The notes beneath the pieces were generated by a model, which did not search any database, had not been told where the DNA came from, and saw nothing but the letters and a program-made list of their open reading frames with translations. DNA of 64,000 bases from Myxosarcina sp. GA_180221_E-2-1-MAG-40_15 (GTDB lineage Bacteria; Cyanobacteriota; Cyanobacteriia; Cyanobacteriales; Xenococcaceae). A program made the translations under genes and the position numbers. The stretch is taken from positions 53,533-117,532 of the forward strand of contig JAIMKV010000005.1 of the NCBI GenBank assembly GCA_020692205.1, in the 5' to 3' direction. How positions within the stretch are numbered: position 1 is the stretch's first letter; each line of letters begins with the position of its first letter. Below, piece by piece: positions 1 through 9,024 of the stretch.

Positions 1-360
1 TTCATTCGTTGGTGCAAAAACTGTATACGAAGAGTCAGAGTCAGATAGAGTATCAGTTAATCCTGCTGCCTCGATTGCCGTAGCTAATGTACTAAAGGAT
101 TCGCTGCCAGAAGCTATATCTACTACATTTCCTGGTTCGGCACTGGACTCATCCATTGGCGTTTGTTGCATTTCGGGTGAGGTATTCATCTGGTCTGTAC
201 CAGACTCATCCATTGGTGTTTGTTCCATTTCGGTTGAGGTATCCATATGGTCTGTATGGTTATCTGCTAATGCAGGAGATACAGATAAAGTTCCTAAGCC
301 AAAAATGCTAGTTAGTACTAATAGTTTTTTCGAGGTTTGTGTAAGAAAATTAATATTCAT
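1..360 (-). CDS. Secreted fasciclin (FAS1) domain protein, 3' end cut off
   Basis: Starts at ATG 358-360 and runs off the left edge after 120 codons. The N-terminus is a Sec signal peptide: lysines at 11-12, a hydrophobic core, and a likely cleavage site after SVSPALA near residue 32. A Thr/Met/Glu-rich linker follows, containing two tandem 19-residue units. From about residue 83 the sequence looks like the opening of a FAS1 domain (FSTLATAIEAAGLTDTL, then YTVFAPTNE). Single-domain FAS1 proteins of this kind are common exported or periplasmic proteins in cyanobacteria and are thought to act in adhesion or surface association; a specific role cannot be read here. The domain call rests on about 35 residues. 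Confidence 0.8.
   Translation of the reverse strand, partial: MNINFLTQTSKKLLVLTSIFGLGTLSVSPALADNHTDHMDTSTEMEQTPMDESGTDQMNTSPEMQQTPMDESSAEPGNVVDIASGSESFSTLATAIEAAGLTDTLSDSDSSYTVFAPTNE
146..259 (-). repeat. Two tandem 57-bp in-frame units
   Basis: Positions 146-202 and 203-259 are two imperfect copies of a 57-bp (19-codon) unit inside the linker of the fasciclin gene. Each encodes a version of QMNTSPEMQQTPMDES. The linker length probably varies between strains by unit gain or loss. Confidence 0.85.
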
Positions 361-624
361 CCATTTCAAATTATTAAGTTACATTTATATATTAGTAATA
401 ATTACCTACTTAACTCTCTTACTTTGGTCATAAATGCAAAAAGATGACTTACATCATTAGTTAGATAGCAACATAAGTGATCGCTATGGATTAAGTGCTA
501 AAAATTTGCTTACAGAGCCAAGATTTTGTTAAGTTCAGATATTTTTGGAGCGTTATCCGTTCCATGCTAAAAATCTCTTGTCGGTCTACCTGTCGAGAAT
601 ATTAATATTGAGTAGAACAATTAA

Positions 625-1638
625 TTATCTTGAGCGAGCATTACCTAGTAAAAGCGGTTTCCAGTGTGACAAAGTTCCCAAAACAAAAGACAGTCCGCCG
701 TAAAAGTAATAAAGCCAGTGTATGGGAACTACTTTAAGCGCGAAAACTAGTCCTCGCTTCTCATAGAACAAACAATAAATATCCCAGTTTAGATACAGCA
801 GTAATATTGCCAAAATTAGACCAACAATTATCGCTGCTGGATTGAATACGCTCGTCAGCAAACAAAATATCAACCCATAGGTAGCAATAACGCTTACTCT
901 ACTACTGGTTTGTAGATTTAAATCATTAACTAGATAAGATTTATTGTCTAGCAACAGCTTCGTCCAAGGAATGCCACGATCAAAAACGTCAGTTTTAACC
1001 AAACCAACTAATTTCCAGGCTTTGTGATGTTTTACCTGTAATTCTTTAGCTAAATGAATTTTAGCTCCAGCTTGTTTGAGACGATATCCCAATTCAATAT
1101 CTTCAATGCTGGGACGAGGATAACGCACAACATCAAATCCGCCTAATTTTAAGAATAGTTCGCGCTTTACTACCCCAAAGCCAGACCAAAATGTTGAGGC
1201 ATCTTCGCTACCTTGTTGATGAACATAATGGTGCAGCAAATTTTTATACTGAGCCACAAAATTTGTGGCTGCGGGTGCGTCATCATAGGAACCAAACAAC
1301 GCATCTATTTCTGGTTGTAGCTGGAGTTTTTGAGCCAGCTTGGTGATCACATCTTCACAAACTTCGCAGTCTGCATCAATGAAACATAAATAATCTCCTG
1401 TTGCGATCTCTGCACCCAAGTTTCTTGCCGCTCCTGGCCCTTCTCTACCTTTGGTTTGGATGACTTTTGCCCCAAATTGATCGGCAATGGCTGCCGATTC
1501 ATCCGTAGAGCCATCATCTACTACTATTAATTCCCAATCCGAAAATTGCGATCGCGCCATCGCTAATAAGCAGCAAACAAAAGGATAGCCACCATTGTAA
1601 ACAGGAATAATAACCGATATTAAAGGAACTTTCTTCAT
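625..1638 (-). CDS. Family 2 glycosyltransferase with C-terminal membrane segments
   Basis: A 337-residue GT-A fold glycosyltransferase. The nucleotide-binding start ISVIIPVYNGG is at residues 7-17, DDGSTD at 41-46, GPGAARN at 67-73 and the metal-binding DxD (DADCE) at 88-92. The ED pair in the acceptor helix (IEDIELGYRL) lies near 178. Two or three hydrophobic segments fill residues 245-330, so the enzyme is likely anchored at the inner face of the cytoplasmic membrane. It lies at the left end of a 16-kb block of polysaccharide genes and probably adds one sugar to a lipid-linked glycan. Donor and acceptor cannot be told from the sequence. Confidence 0.85.
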   Translation of the reverse strand: MKKVPLISVIIPVYNGGYPFVCCLLAMARSQFSDWELIVVDDGSTDESAAIADQFGAKVIQTKGREGPGAARNLGAEIATGDYLCFIDADCEVCEDVITKLAQKLQLQPEIDALFGSYDDAPAATNFVAQYKNLLHHYVHQQGSEDASTFWSGFGVVKRELFLKLGGFDVVRYPRPSIEDIELGYRLKQAGAKIHLAKELQVKHHKAWKLVGLVKTDVFDRGIPWTKLLLDNKSYLVNDLNLQTSSRVSVIATYGLIFCLLTSVFNPAAIIVGLILAILLLYLNWDIYCLFYEKRGLVFALKVVPIHWLYYFYGGLSFVLGTLSHWKPLLLGNARSR

Positions 1639-2259
1639 GTCATTTGCAATAAGATTTTTGTTGATTTTAAGCGATAAATTCCTAGTCGGATTGTTCTGCT
1701 GTTCGTTAAATCTTTAAACTGTAATCATCTTAGAACGACGGAGCAATCCGTGCTGTTGCTCAAATCTTAAACTATTAGATTCAACATATATGAAAATTGC
1801 GTAAAGTAGAGTGCTATCCTACCTAATTATTCTTTTTCTCAGTCTATAATAACTAAACAGAAAAAACCTGTATCTACAGCACAATGTTGAATATCTTGAC
1901 TGACCTGGTACAATAATCATCATTCTAAATTATCTTGATAAAGTCTCGATGATTTTGCTAACCTAGCTCAATTAAATCTTCAGACTTCATCACAAATATA
2001 AAATCAATGCTGTAATGCATTTTACCAAGTCAATCTAATATGATTAGTCTGAATATATTCACTGTTCAAAAAATATTCAGTCGATCTAGATCTTAAAAAA
2101 ATTCTGAATGTTTATTGACTTTGTTGCTTAATCTTCATGCCAACTGCTTACTTGTCCAGAATTTTCGGCTCTTATCAGGTAATTGATTGCCTCCACGAAA
2201 AGAATTGACCAACATAAATAGTAATTAACACAAGTTAGAGAAGAATCTAAAGGTAAATT
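1639..2259. other. Divergent intergenic region, 621 bp
   Basis: AT-rich spacer between the leftward glycosyltransferase and the rightward flavoprotein. It must contain promoters for both directions. I see no open frame with a good start, no long inverted repeat and no clear -35/-10 pair; a TATAAT hexamer at 1845-1850 lacks a convincing -35. Confidence 0.5.
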
Positions 2260-3729
2260 ATGAACAATCCTAATCAAACGGTAATTATTGGTGGGGGGCC
2301 TGCTGGTCTTACTACAGCTTACGAATTAAGCAAGCATGGTCGAAAATCAGTTGTGTTTGAAAAGGCAGATCGTGTCGGCGGAATATCACGCACTGAAACT
2401 TACAAAGGATATCGTTTTGATATTGGTGGACATCGATTTTTTACCAAGGTAGGAGAGGTAGAACAACTCTGGCAAGAAGTAATGGGGGATGAATTTATTA
2501 AAGTTCCCCGTATGTCAAGAATCTACTATAAAAATAAATTTTTTAGCTATCCTTTAGAGCCATACAACGCCTTAGCAAATCTAGGCTTGATTAATAGCAC
2601 CTTAATTATGTGGAGCTATTTTAAAGCCAAAATCAGACCAAATCCAGTGGAAGAAAATTTTGAGCAGTGGGTTTCTAATCGCTTCGGTAAACGCCTGTTT
2701 GAAACTTTTTTTAAAACCTACACAGAAAAAGTCTGGGGTATACCCTGTACAGAAATTAGAGCAGATTGGGCAGCACAGCGGATTAAAGGATTGTCGCTTA
2801 AAAAAGCAATCACGAATGCTTTGTTTGGTAGTAACGATACTAAAACCTTAATCAAAGAATTTAACTATCCTGTATATGGTCCAGGGCAGATGTGGGAGCG
2901 GTTTCAACAAAAACTAGACACTAAAGGTTCTCCTGTATATCTTAATACAGAAGTAATTGAGATAGAACGAGATGGCGATCGCGTCAACAGCGTCACGATC
3001 AAGCAAAACGGGGAAACTAACAAGGTAACAGGAGAGAACTTTGTTTCAAGTATGCCCGTATCTCTGTTATTAAAAAAAATGAATCCCGCTCCGCCAGAAG
3101 CTGTACTCAAAGCTGCCAATAGCCTTAAATATCGGGATTTTCTGATTGTTTCGCTGATAGTAAATCAAGCGGATCTATTTCCTGACAACTGGATTTATAT
3201 CCATAGTCCTGAATTCAAGGTTGGTAGAATCCAAAACTTCAAAAACTGGAGTAAGGCGATGGTTCCCGACCAAAACAAAACTTGTTTGGGAATGGAATAT
3301 TTCTGTAACGAAAGTGATTCCTTATGGCAAATGCCCAATTCTGAATTAGTCAAACTAGCCAGCCGTGAAGTTAAAGCTTTAGGATTAGTAGATCCTGAAG
3401 TTAAGATCGAGGACGGAACCGTAATTCGTCAGTTTAAAGCCTATCCCGTCTATGACGACGAGTATCGCCAGAATGTGGCGATTATTCAGGAATATATTCA
3501 AAAATTTGAGAATTTACAGACCGTAGGACGCAACGGTATGCATCGCTACAATAACAGCGATCATTCAATGTTGACTGGTTTGTTGGCAGCCAAAAACATT
3601 CTTGGGGAAGAACATGACCTGTGGAATGTTAATGTTGAGCGTTCTTATCATGAAGAGTTTACTAATAGCAAAGACGCTTATGCCAATCTCAAAGATCAAG
3701 AAGCAGAAGCTTTCATTCTATCCAAGTAA
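2260..3729 (+). CDS. FAD-dependent oxidoreductase, UDP-galactopyranose-mutase/HemY-like
   Basis: A 489-residue flavoprotein. The FAD-binding Rossmann motif GGGPAG is at residues 11-16, the ribose-binding Glu lies in VVFEK (31-35), and RVGGISRT and GGHRF (56-60) are the second dinucleotide motif of the amine-oxidase/HemY superfamily. The block with KVPRMSRIYY and FFSYPLEP is typical of UDP-galactopyranose-mutase-like proteins found in polysaccharide clusters, so a role in remodelling a nucleotide sugar or lipid-linked glycan is more likely than haem synthesis. The C-terminal NGMHRYNNSDHSMLTG segment is part of the conserved FAD-cap region. Next to glycosyltransferases; transcribed away from 625-1638. 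Confidence 0.75.
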   Translation: MNNPNQTVIIGGGPAGLTTAYELSKHGRKSVVFEKADRVGGISRTETYKGYRFDIGGHRFFTKVGEVEQLWQEVMGDEFIKVPRMSRIYYKNKFFSYPLEPYNALANLGLINSTLIMWSYFKAKIRPNPVEENFEQWVSNRFGKRLFETFFKTYTEKVWGIPCTEIRADWAAQRIKGLSLKKAITNALFGSNDTKTLIKEFNYPVYGPGQMWERFQQKLDTKGSPVYLNTEVIEIERDGDRVNSVTIKQNGETNKVTGENFVSSMPVSLLLKKMNPAPPEAVLKAANSLKYRDFLIVSLIVNQADLFPDNWIYIHSPEFKVGRIQNFKNWSKAMVPDQNKTCLGMEYFCNESDSLWQMPNSELVKLASREVKALGLVDPEVKIEDGTVIRQFKAYPVYDDEYRQNVAIIQEYIQKFENLQTVGRNGMHRYNNSDHSMLTGLLAAKNILGEEHDLWNVNVERSYHEEFTNSKDAYANLKDQEAEAFILSK

Positions 3730-3907
3730 ATAAAGTTAGATCTAACTTAAACTTGCGATCGCATTCTAGACGAAAGTTACAATCTGTGGACACCGCAAAA
3801 ATACTAAAGCTTCTATTTAAATCGATGACGAATTTAGAGCGAATAGATCTGAGCAAAAGGCGATTCGCGAATATGGACAATAATTTGCTTTTATTAGAGG
3901 AGGTCAG

Positions 3908-5422
3908 ATGATTACCGATATTCTTGATCTTGGCGAGGCAACCAAGCTTAGGGGACAGGTGGTTGTAGTCGGCTCAGGAATTGCGGGAGCCGAGATAGCC
4001 ACGCACCTCGCACGTCATGGACGAGACGTGATCCTCCTCGAAAGCGGGCGCGCTCAATTCGATCCATCGATTCAGGCGTTAAACGATGTAATCTTTTTAG
4101 GCAAACGCCATCGCGAATTAAACCCCAATTCTTACTACCATCAATACCTACCAGCAGAGCTGCGTGGAGTCAGTCGCGTACGCCAGTTTGGTGGCACGAG
4201 CAACGTCTGGACAGGCAAATGGAAATATTTGCAGACCTCGGATTTTGAGCCAAGGTCTTGGGTTGCTAACAGTGGTTGGCCAATTAGCTTCACCGAACTA
4301 GTAGAACACTACCGTTCCGCAGCCAAAGATTACGGTTTCGGCGATTTAGAGGCAGAAGCCATACGTCCTGAAATTGTGGCACTTCGAGCCAAGATTGCTG
4401 TACACGGTTTGAAGATGAGCAGTTTTTATTGGGAGCAGACACCTACACGCACGGCAGTGCGCTTTGGCGAGGAGATGCGTCGCTCCAAAAACTTGCAGGT
4501 GGTGTTGGGCGCGACCGCAACTGAGTTAAAGCTCGATGCTTCAACTCAGCGCGTAACAGCGATCGCTTGTCGCTCCCTCGAAGGTCGAGAACTGATCGTC
4601 GAAGGCGAGACGATGATCCTGGCGGCTGGAGCGTTTGAAACCGCACGCATCCTATTAGCTTCTAACCGTCAACTGCCTAATGGAATCGGCAATGCACACG
4701 ATCTTGTTGGTCGCTTTTACACCGATCATCCCAAACACCATACAGGCGTGCTACACCCAGATTTTCTAGCTCAGCAATATGCCCAAGAACTGCAATACGC
4801 GCCCAAGCCACGTTTCTGTGTCTGCTTTGCCCTCGACGACGCGACCCAGGAAGCAGAAAAGCTGCTCGAACATGTTTTATACTTGAAGCCGATCTACGAG
4901 AAGCCAATAAATCGTTTGTGGCGAACCTTGCGAGGTCGTCCCGCTTACCAGGATGACAATGGTACAATTGCTTCTTACCGAGTCAAGTTTGTGACTGAGC
5001 AAATCCCACATAAAGACAGCCGCGTTAAGCTGGCAACAGAATGCGATTCACTCGGCAACAAAAAGCTGGAGGTTGACTGGTGCTTCACTGATCTTGATCG
5101 CCAATCGATGGCCAAGACGGTGCAACTGTTGACAGATCGCTTCCAAGCAGCAAGACTAGGAACTTTTGATTTTGCAGACAAGCCGCCGAATTTAGAAACT
5201 ATGACCGACGCAGCTCACCAAATGGGTACTACTCGTATGGGCAGCCGACCCGAAGAGGGTGTTGTCGATACGAATTGCCGAGTGTTTGGGACTGAAAATC
5301 TTTATGTAGCTAGTTCGGCGGTGTTTCCCACTGGGCCATCCTACTCACCTACCTTCACAATTTTGGCACTCGCACGCCGTCTCGGTCAGCATTTGCTTCA
5401 GACGACATTAGTCAAGAAGTGA
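3908..5422 (+). CDS. GMC-family FAD-dependent oxidoreductase
   Basis: A 504-residue protein of the glucose-methanol-choline oxidoreductase type. FAD-binding GSGIAG is at residues 22-27 with ES at 46-47, and GGTSNVW at 95-101 is the conserved flavin-contact loop. The C-terminal GMC domain has HQMGTTRMG (from about 436) and PTGPSYSPTFTILALARRL near the end. Such enzymes oxidise an alcohol or sugar hydroxyl; the substrate is unknown, but the position suggests a sugar. A strong ribosome-binding site (AGAGGAGG, 3896-3903) precedes the ATG. Base composition and codon use are clearly more GC-rich than the flanking genes, and long antisense open frames run through it, both consistent with recent acquisition. 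Confidence 0.8.
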   Translation: MITDILDLGEATKLRGQVVVVGSGIAGAEIATHLARHGRDVILLESGRAQFDPSIQALNDVIFLGKRHRELNPNSYYHQYLPAELRGVSRVRQFGGTSNVWTGKWKYLQTSDFEPRSWVANSGWPISFTELVEHYRSAAKDYGFGDLEAEAIRPEIVALRAKIAVHGLKMSSFYWEQTPTRTAVRFGEEMRRSKNLQVVLGATATELKLDASTQRVTAIACRSLEGRELIVEGETMILAAGAFETARILLASNRQLPNGIGNAHDLVGRFYTDHPKHHTGVLHPDFLAQQYAQELQYAPKPRFCVCFALDDATQEAEKLLEHVLYLKPIYEKPINRLWRTLRGRPAYQDDNGTIASYRVKFVTEQIPHKDSRVKLATECDSLGNKKLEVDWCFTDLDRQSMAKTVQLLTDRFQAARLGTFDFADKPPNLETMTDAAHQMGTTRMGSRPEEGVVDTNCRVFGTENLYVASSAVFPTGPSYSPTFTILALARRLGQHLLQTTLVKK

Positions 5423-5470
5423 ATAGAGCAAAGGCATCGAACATTTATTGATGTCCTTAGCTGTAACATA

Positions 5471-5507
5471 GGGGAAAGAAATGTTTAACTTTCCCCGATT
5501 TATTTTG
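5471..5507 (+). terminator. Rho-independent-like terminator after GMC gene
   Basis: The 8-bp stem GGGGAAAG (5471-5478) pairs with CTTTCCCC (5489-5496) and is followed by a T-rich run. It lies about 50 bp after the stop of the GMC oxidoreductase, which suggests that gene is its own transcript. Confidence 0.6.
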
Positions 5508-5543
5508 GTTGATAGTGTAGTTGTGGCAACAGTTATTTAGTTT

Positions 5544-6425
5544 ATGACGGATATATTATTGAGCATCATAATTCCTACCTATAATCGTCCTCAGCTTTTA
5601 CTCCGCGCCGTTAAGAGCGCTTTGGCTCAAACCATAGAAGACTTTGAAGTGATTGTGGTAGATGATTGCTCATCTGAACCAATTAATTTACCAGAACACC
5701 CCCGCTTGCAAATTATTTCCTTGCCCGAGAATCAAGGTGGCTCGGCAGCTAGGAATATTGGTCTTAAAGCAGCCAGAGGTCACTGGATTAATTTTTTAGA
5801 TGATGATGATGAATTACTGCCTCACACAGCAGAAATGTCTTTAGAAGCACTACGAAATACCACGCTACCAAAACCTGTAGGAGTAATCTCGGGAATTGAA
5901 GTTATCAATCAAGAGGGCAAAGTAATTCAGACTCGCATTCCGCCAACTCTGCCTCGTGGTTCTCATTTTGGCTTAGAGGAGATCGACCCTACTCAATCTT
6001 TCTTGTGTAAACAGACGTTAATTGTAGAGAAAGAAGTTTTACTATCGATTGAAGGCTTTGATGAATCTCTTTCCTCACGAATTCACACAGATTTGTTTTT
6101 GAGATTAAATCCAGTTTGTTCTATACTGGGCATTCCGCAAATAGGATATCGGCTATACAAGCACAACGACTTTCAAATTTCTTCCGATCCCACTCGAAGA
6201 CAGGTTGGTTTTAATCGCATTATTGAAAAGCACCAAAAAACCTTTCAAGCCCATCCTAAAATGTTTGCCGACTTCCTCTACAATCAGGCAATTGTAACTT
6301 ATGAATTGGGTCAAAGTTACTCCGCTCTAAAAAACTTGGGTTGGGCAATGAAAGTTTCTCCTCAACATACTTGCGGTCGTATATTCTATACGGTAATCAA
6401 TTCAATTAAAAGAAGCTTTACGTAA
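5544..6425 (+). CDS. Family 2 glycosyltransferase
   Basis: 293 residues, GT-A fold. LSIIIPTYNRP opens the domain (residues 6-16), VVDDCS is at 38-43, GGSAARN at 65-71, and the metal-binding cluster is an unusually long DDDDE (86-90). No membrane segments are evident, so it is probably a soluble cytoplasmic enzyme that associates with the membrane. It lies 36 bp before the flippase and on the same strand, consistent with one transcription unit that builds and exports a repeat unit. Sugar specificity is unknown. Confidence 0.85.
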   Translation: MTDILLSIIIPTYNRPQLLLRAVKSALAQTIEDFEVIVVDDCSSEPINLPEHPRLQIISLPENQGGSAARNIGLKAARGHWINFLDDDDELLPHTAEMSLEALRNTTLPKPVGVISGIEVINQEGKVIQTRIPPTLPRGSHFGLEEIDPTQSFLCKQTLIVEKEVLLSIEGFDESLSSRIHTDLFLRLNPVCSILGIPQIGYRLYKHNDFQISSDPTRRQVGFNRIIEKHQKTFQAHPKMFADFLYNQAIVTYELGQSYSALKNLGWAMKVSPQHTCGRIFYTVINSIKRSFT

Positions 6426-6461
6426 ATTGAGTTTAATTGTTCTGGCGTTGAGTAAAATTTC

Positions 6462-7931
6462 ATGAATCTCAAACAAAAAGCATTTACAGGTCTAATCTGG
6501 TCGATAATCGAAAACTCTGGCACTCAGGTTTTTTCCCTAATTATTTTCCTGTTGCTGGCGCGGTTACTCACTCCAGAGACTTTTGGGCTAATTGCTTTGG
6601 CTAATGTGTTTTTAGCTTTTATGCAGATTTTTCTCGATCAAGGATTTGCCAAAGCCTTGATTCAACGTGAAAACTTAGAACCAGAACATCTAGACGCTGC
6701 TTTTTGGAGTCAGGTAGGTTGTGGTGTTCTACTGACTACAATTACTTTTTTTGGGGCAGGATTGGTAGCAGAGGTTTTTGAACAGCCCAAGCTAATTCTG
6801 ATTTTGCAATGCTTGTCTTTAATATTTATTATTAATTCTCTAAGTCGCGTTCATAATGCCTTATTAAGTCGAAAATTCGCCTTTAAAATTATTGCCCTGC
6901 GATCGCTTTGGGGAACTGTAATTAGCGGCATGGTAGGAATCAGCATGGCTTTTACTGGCTATGGCGTTTGGAGCTTAGTTACTTTAAATATTGTTTCAGA
7001 GTTGGTTTCGGGAATCTTTATCTGGTGTGCAGTTGACTGGCGACCAAAATGGCGATTCTCCGTTAAGCATTTCCAAGATTTGTACAGCTTTGGCATCTAT
7101 CTTTTCGCCTTAAAATTTATTCAGTTTTTTGACAAACGTTCAGATAATTTGTTGATTGGGTATTTTTTAGGTGAAGTCGCTCTTGGTTACTATGCGATCG
7201 CCTATCGTATATTGGAAGTCATGACTCAGCTATTAATTAAAACAGTTGATAAAGTAGCTTTGCCCACGTTTTCGCGACTACAAACCGAACCTAAACGCTT
7301 TCGCCGATTATTTTATCAAACCACTCAGTTTACTAGTCTGATCGCCTTTCCCACTTATTTAGGTGTTGTCGTGTTTGCGCCCGAATTGATTGTGACTTTA
7401 TTTGGGGAACAATGGATACCTGCAACAGTTGCAATGCAAATTTTGGCTCTTGAAGGTATTGTGCTGTCGATTTCTCTGTTCCATAAATCGGTATTTATGT
7501 CTGTGGGGCAACCTGTTTGGACTGTGAGAATTAGCATCGTTAATGCTACAGCTAATCTGATTGCTTGTCTGATTGCTGTGAGGGCGGGTATCGTCGCTGT
7601 AGCGATCGCCTATGTAATTAGCAGCTATTTAGTTTTTCCTGTTAGTCAATGGGCAGTCAATAAGTTAATTAAAATTAATTTGAGGACTTATTTACAGCAG
7701 TTTGCGACTCCCTGGGTTAGTTCGGGGATTATGGTAGGGGCTATTTTCACCGTCAAACATTTTTTAGCGGCGACAATTGACTCTAAATTACTAATTATAG
7801 TCGGAACGCTCGTCGGCATATCGGTTTATGCTTTATGTGTCAGAATCTTAGAACCGCAACTATTTAAACAAATCTGGAAGTTTATTAAATCGACAACATT
7901 TAAGAAGAACAAGCAGCAGACAATCAATTAA
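6462..7931 (+). CDS. Wzx-type polysaccharide flippase (MOP superfamily)
   Basis: 489 residues made almost entirely of hydrophobic helices, about 12 to 14 membrane segments. The start (KQKAFTGLIWSIIENSGTQ) and the following LLARLLTPETFGLIALANVF stretch are typical of the WzxC/COG2244 polysaccharide transporters, which flip lipid-linked oligosaccharide repeats from the cytoplasm to the periplasm. It is the only transport gene seen in the polysaccharide block; a polymerase and outer-membrane export genes are not in the window. It overlaps the stop codon of the convergent xylanase-like gene by 4 bp. Confidence 0.9.
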   Translation: MNLKQKAFTGLIWSIIENSGTQVFSLIIFLLLARLLTPETFGLIALANVFLAFMQIFLDQGFAKALIQRENLEPEHLDAAFWSQVGCGVLLTTITFFGAGLVAEVFEQPKLILILQCLSLIFIINSLSRVHNALLSRKFAFKIIALRSLWGTVISGMVGISMAFTGYGVWSLVTLNIVSELVSGIFIWCAVDWRPKWRFSVKHFQDLYSFGIYLFALKFIQFFDKRSDNLLIGYFLGEVALGYYAIAYRILEVMTQLLIKTVDKVALPTFSRLQTEPKRFRRLFYQTTQFTSLIAFPTYLGVVVFAPELIVTLFGEQWIPATVAMQILALEGIVLSISLFHKSVFMSVGQPVWTVRISIVNATANLIACLIAVRAGIVAVAIAYVISSYLVFPVSQWAVNKLIKINLRTYLQQFATPWVSSGIMVGAIFTVKHFLAATIDSKLLIIVGTLVGISVYALCVRILEPQLFKQIWKFIKSTTFKKNKQQTIN

Positions 7932-9022
7932 AAACGCTGTAAGGCTCTAGCTAAAGCTTCCCAGGCTAATTTAGGAGCGAGATTATGGTCTAATGGCAAA
8001 GGTCGAACATTGGCCTCATCCATACGGGGACGGTATTTTTTGAGCCAAGTATAGCGATCGCTCAATCCCCAAGTAATGACTGCAATTACCGCAGGTTGGG
8101 TTAAGACGATTTCGAGATACTCGCGGTAGATATTAGCCACGGCGCGATCGCGAAAAATACTAGCAGCTTCTAAAGTGCGATCAACTACATCTAATTCCGA
8201 AACTATTATTTTTAACCCTAAATCCGCTACGTTCTGCATAAATCGCTGGAGTTTTACTGCATTAAAGCGATCTGATCCTGCATATAAATGACCCTGCATC
8301 CCTAAAGCCTGCACTGGTATATCTTTGGCTTTAAGTCTTTCTAGCAGTTTTAAAGTTGCCGTTCTTCTGGCTTCTTGTTCTGGGGTATCATAAGCCAAAT
8401 CAAAATCATTGTAGGTTAATAAGGCTTGTGGATCGGCAGCAGCAGCGGTTTTAAAGGCTAGTTCAATATATTCCTCTCCTAAATACTCTAGCCAGGGACT
8501 AGTTCTTAAACCATCATTTCTTCCGTCTTTGGGTTCAACTGCTTCGTTAACTACATCCCAAGAGTGAATTTTTCCCGCGTATCGCTCAACTATGGTGGTA
8601 ATATGATTGACCAGATGTTTTGCTGCATTAGTCTGATTAACTTCGGTTGTAAACCATTCTGGCAGTGCTTTGTACCAGACCAAAGTATGTCCACGCAGCT
8701 TTAAATTATGAGCCTGAGCAAAACTGCTTAACCAGTCAGTTTTAGTAAAATCAAAGCTTTGGGGCGCGGGACGCAGCTTTTCCCATTTAAAATCATTTTC
8801 TGGTACTAAAATAGCGCATTCTTCAATAAAACGGCGAGTAAAGTCTCTGTCTCTTTTGAGAATCGAATACTGGGTTGCTGCGCCATAGAGTAAATTGTTT
8901 TCCGCCGCATAATCTTTTAAAAAGGCTGGGCGATCGCTAGCCCAACTTTTACTGGCTAAAGTAGTACCAGTTAAGCTGCCTAAAACCCAGGATAGAAAAT
9001 CTCTTCTATTAAGAGGCGGCAT
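7928..9022 (-). CDS. GH10 endo-1,4-beta-xylanase-like hydrolase, Tat-exported
   Basis: 364 residues. The N-terminus NRRDFLSWVLGSLTGTTLASKSWA is a twin-arginine signal, so the enzyme should be exported folded to the periplasm or surface. The GH10 barrel follows with GHTLVW at 111-116, the acid/base glutamate in WDVVNE (E160) and the nucleophile glutamate in IIVSELDVVD (E276), all in the right order and spacing. The family cleaves beta-1,4-xylan-type backbones. In a polysaccharide synthesis block it may trim or release the strain's own polymer instead of digesting plant xylan. Lies 2 bp from the next gene upstream on the same strand, so probably co-transcribed. Confidence 0.88.
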   Translation of the reverse strand: MPPLNRRDFLSWVLGSLTGTTLASKSWASDRPAFLKDYAAENNLLYGAATQYSILKRDRDFTRRFIEECAILVPENDFKWEKLRPAPQSFDFTKTDWLSSFAQAHNLKLRGHTLVWYKALPEWFTTEVNQTNAAKHLVNHITTIVERYAGKIHSWDVVNEAVEPKDGRNDGLRTSPWLEYLGEEYIELAFKTAAAADPQALLTYNDFDLAYDTPEQEARRTATLKLLERLKAKDIPVQALGMQGHLYAGSDRFNAVKLQRFMQNVADLGLKIIVSELDVVDRTLEAASIFRDRAVANIYREYLEIVLTQPAVIAVITWGLSDRYTWLKKYRPRMDEANVRPLPLDHNLAPKLAWEALARALQRF

Positions 9023-9024
9023 GA

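Noticed and set aside
3733..3748. 16-bp palindrome AAGTTAGATCTAACTT
   Set aside because: Has no loop and no T tract, so it is unlikely to be a terminator; no evidence for a regulator site.
4443..5181. Open frames on the minus strand inside the GMC oxidoreductase gene
   Set aside because: They are antisense shadows caused by the GC-richer codons of the real gene; none has a protein-like pattern or a ribosome-binding site.
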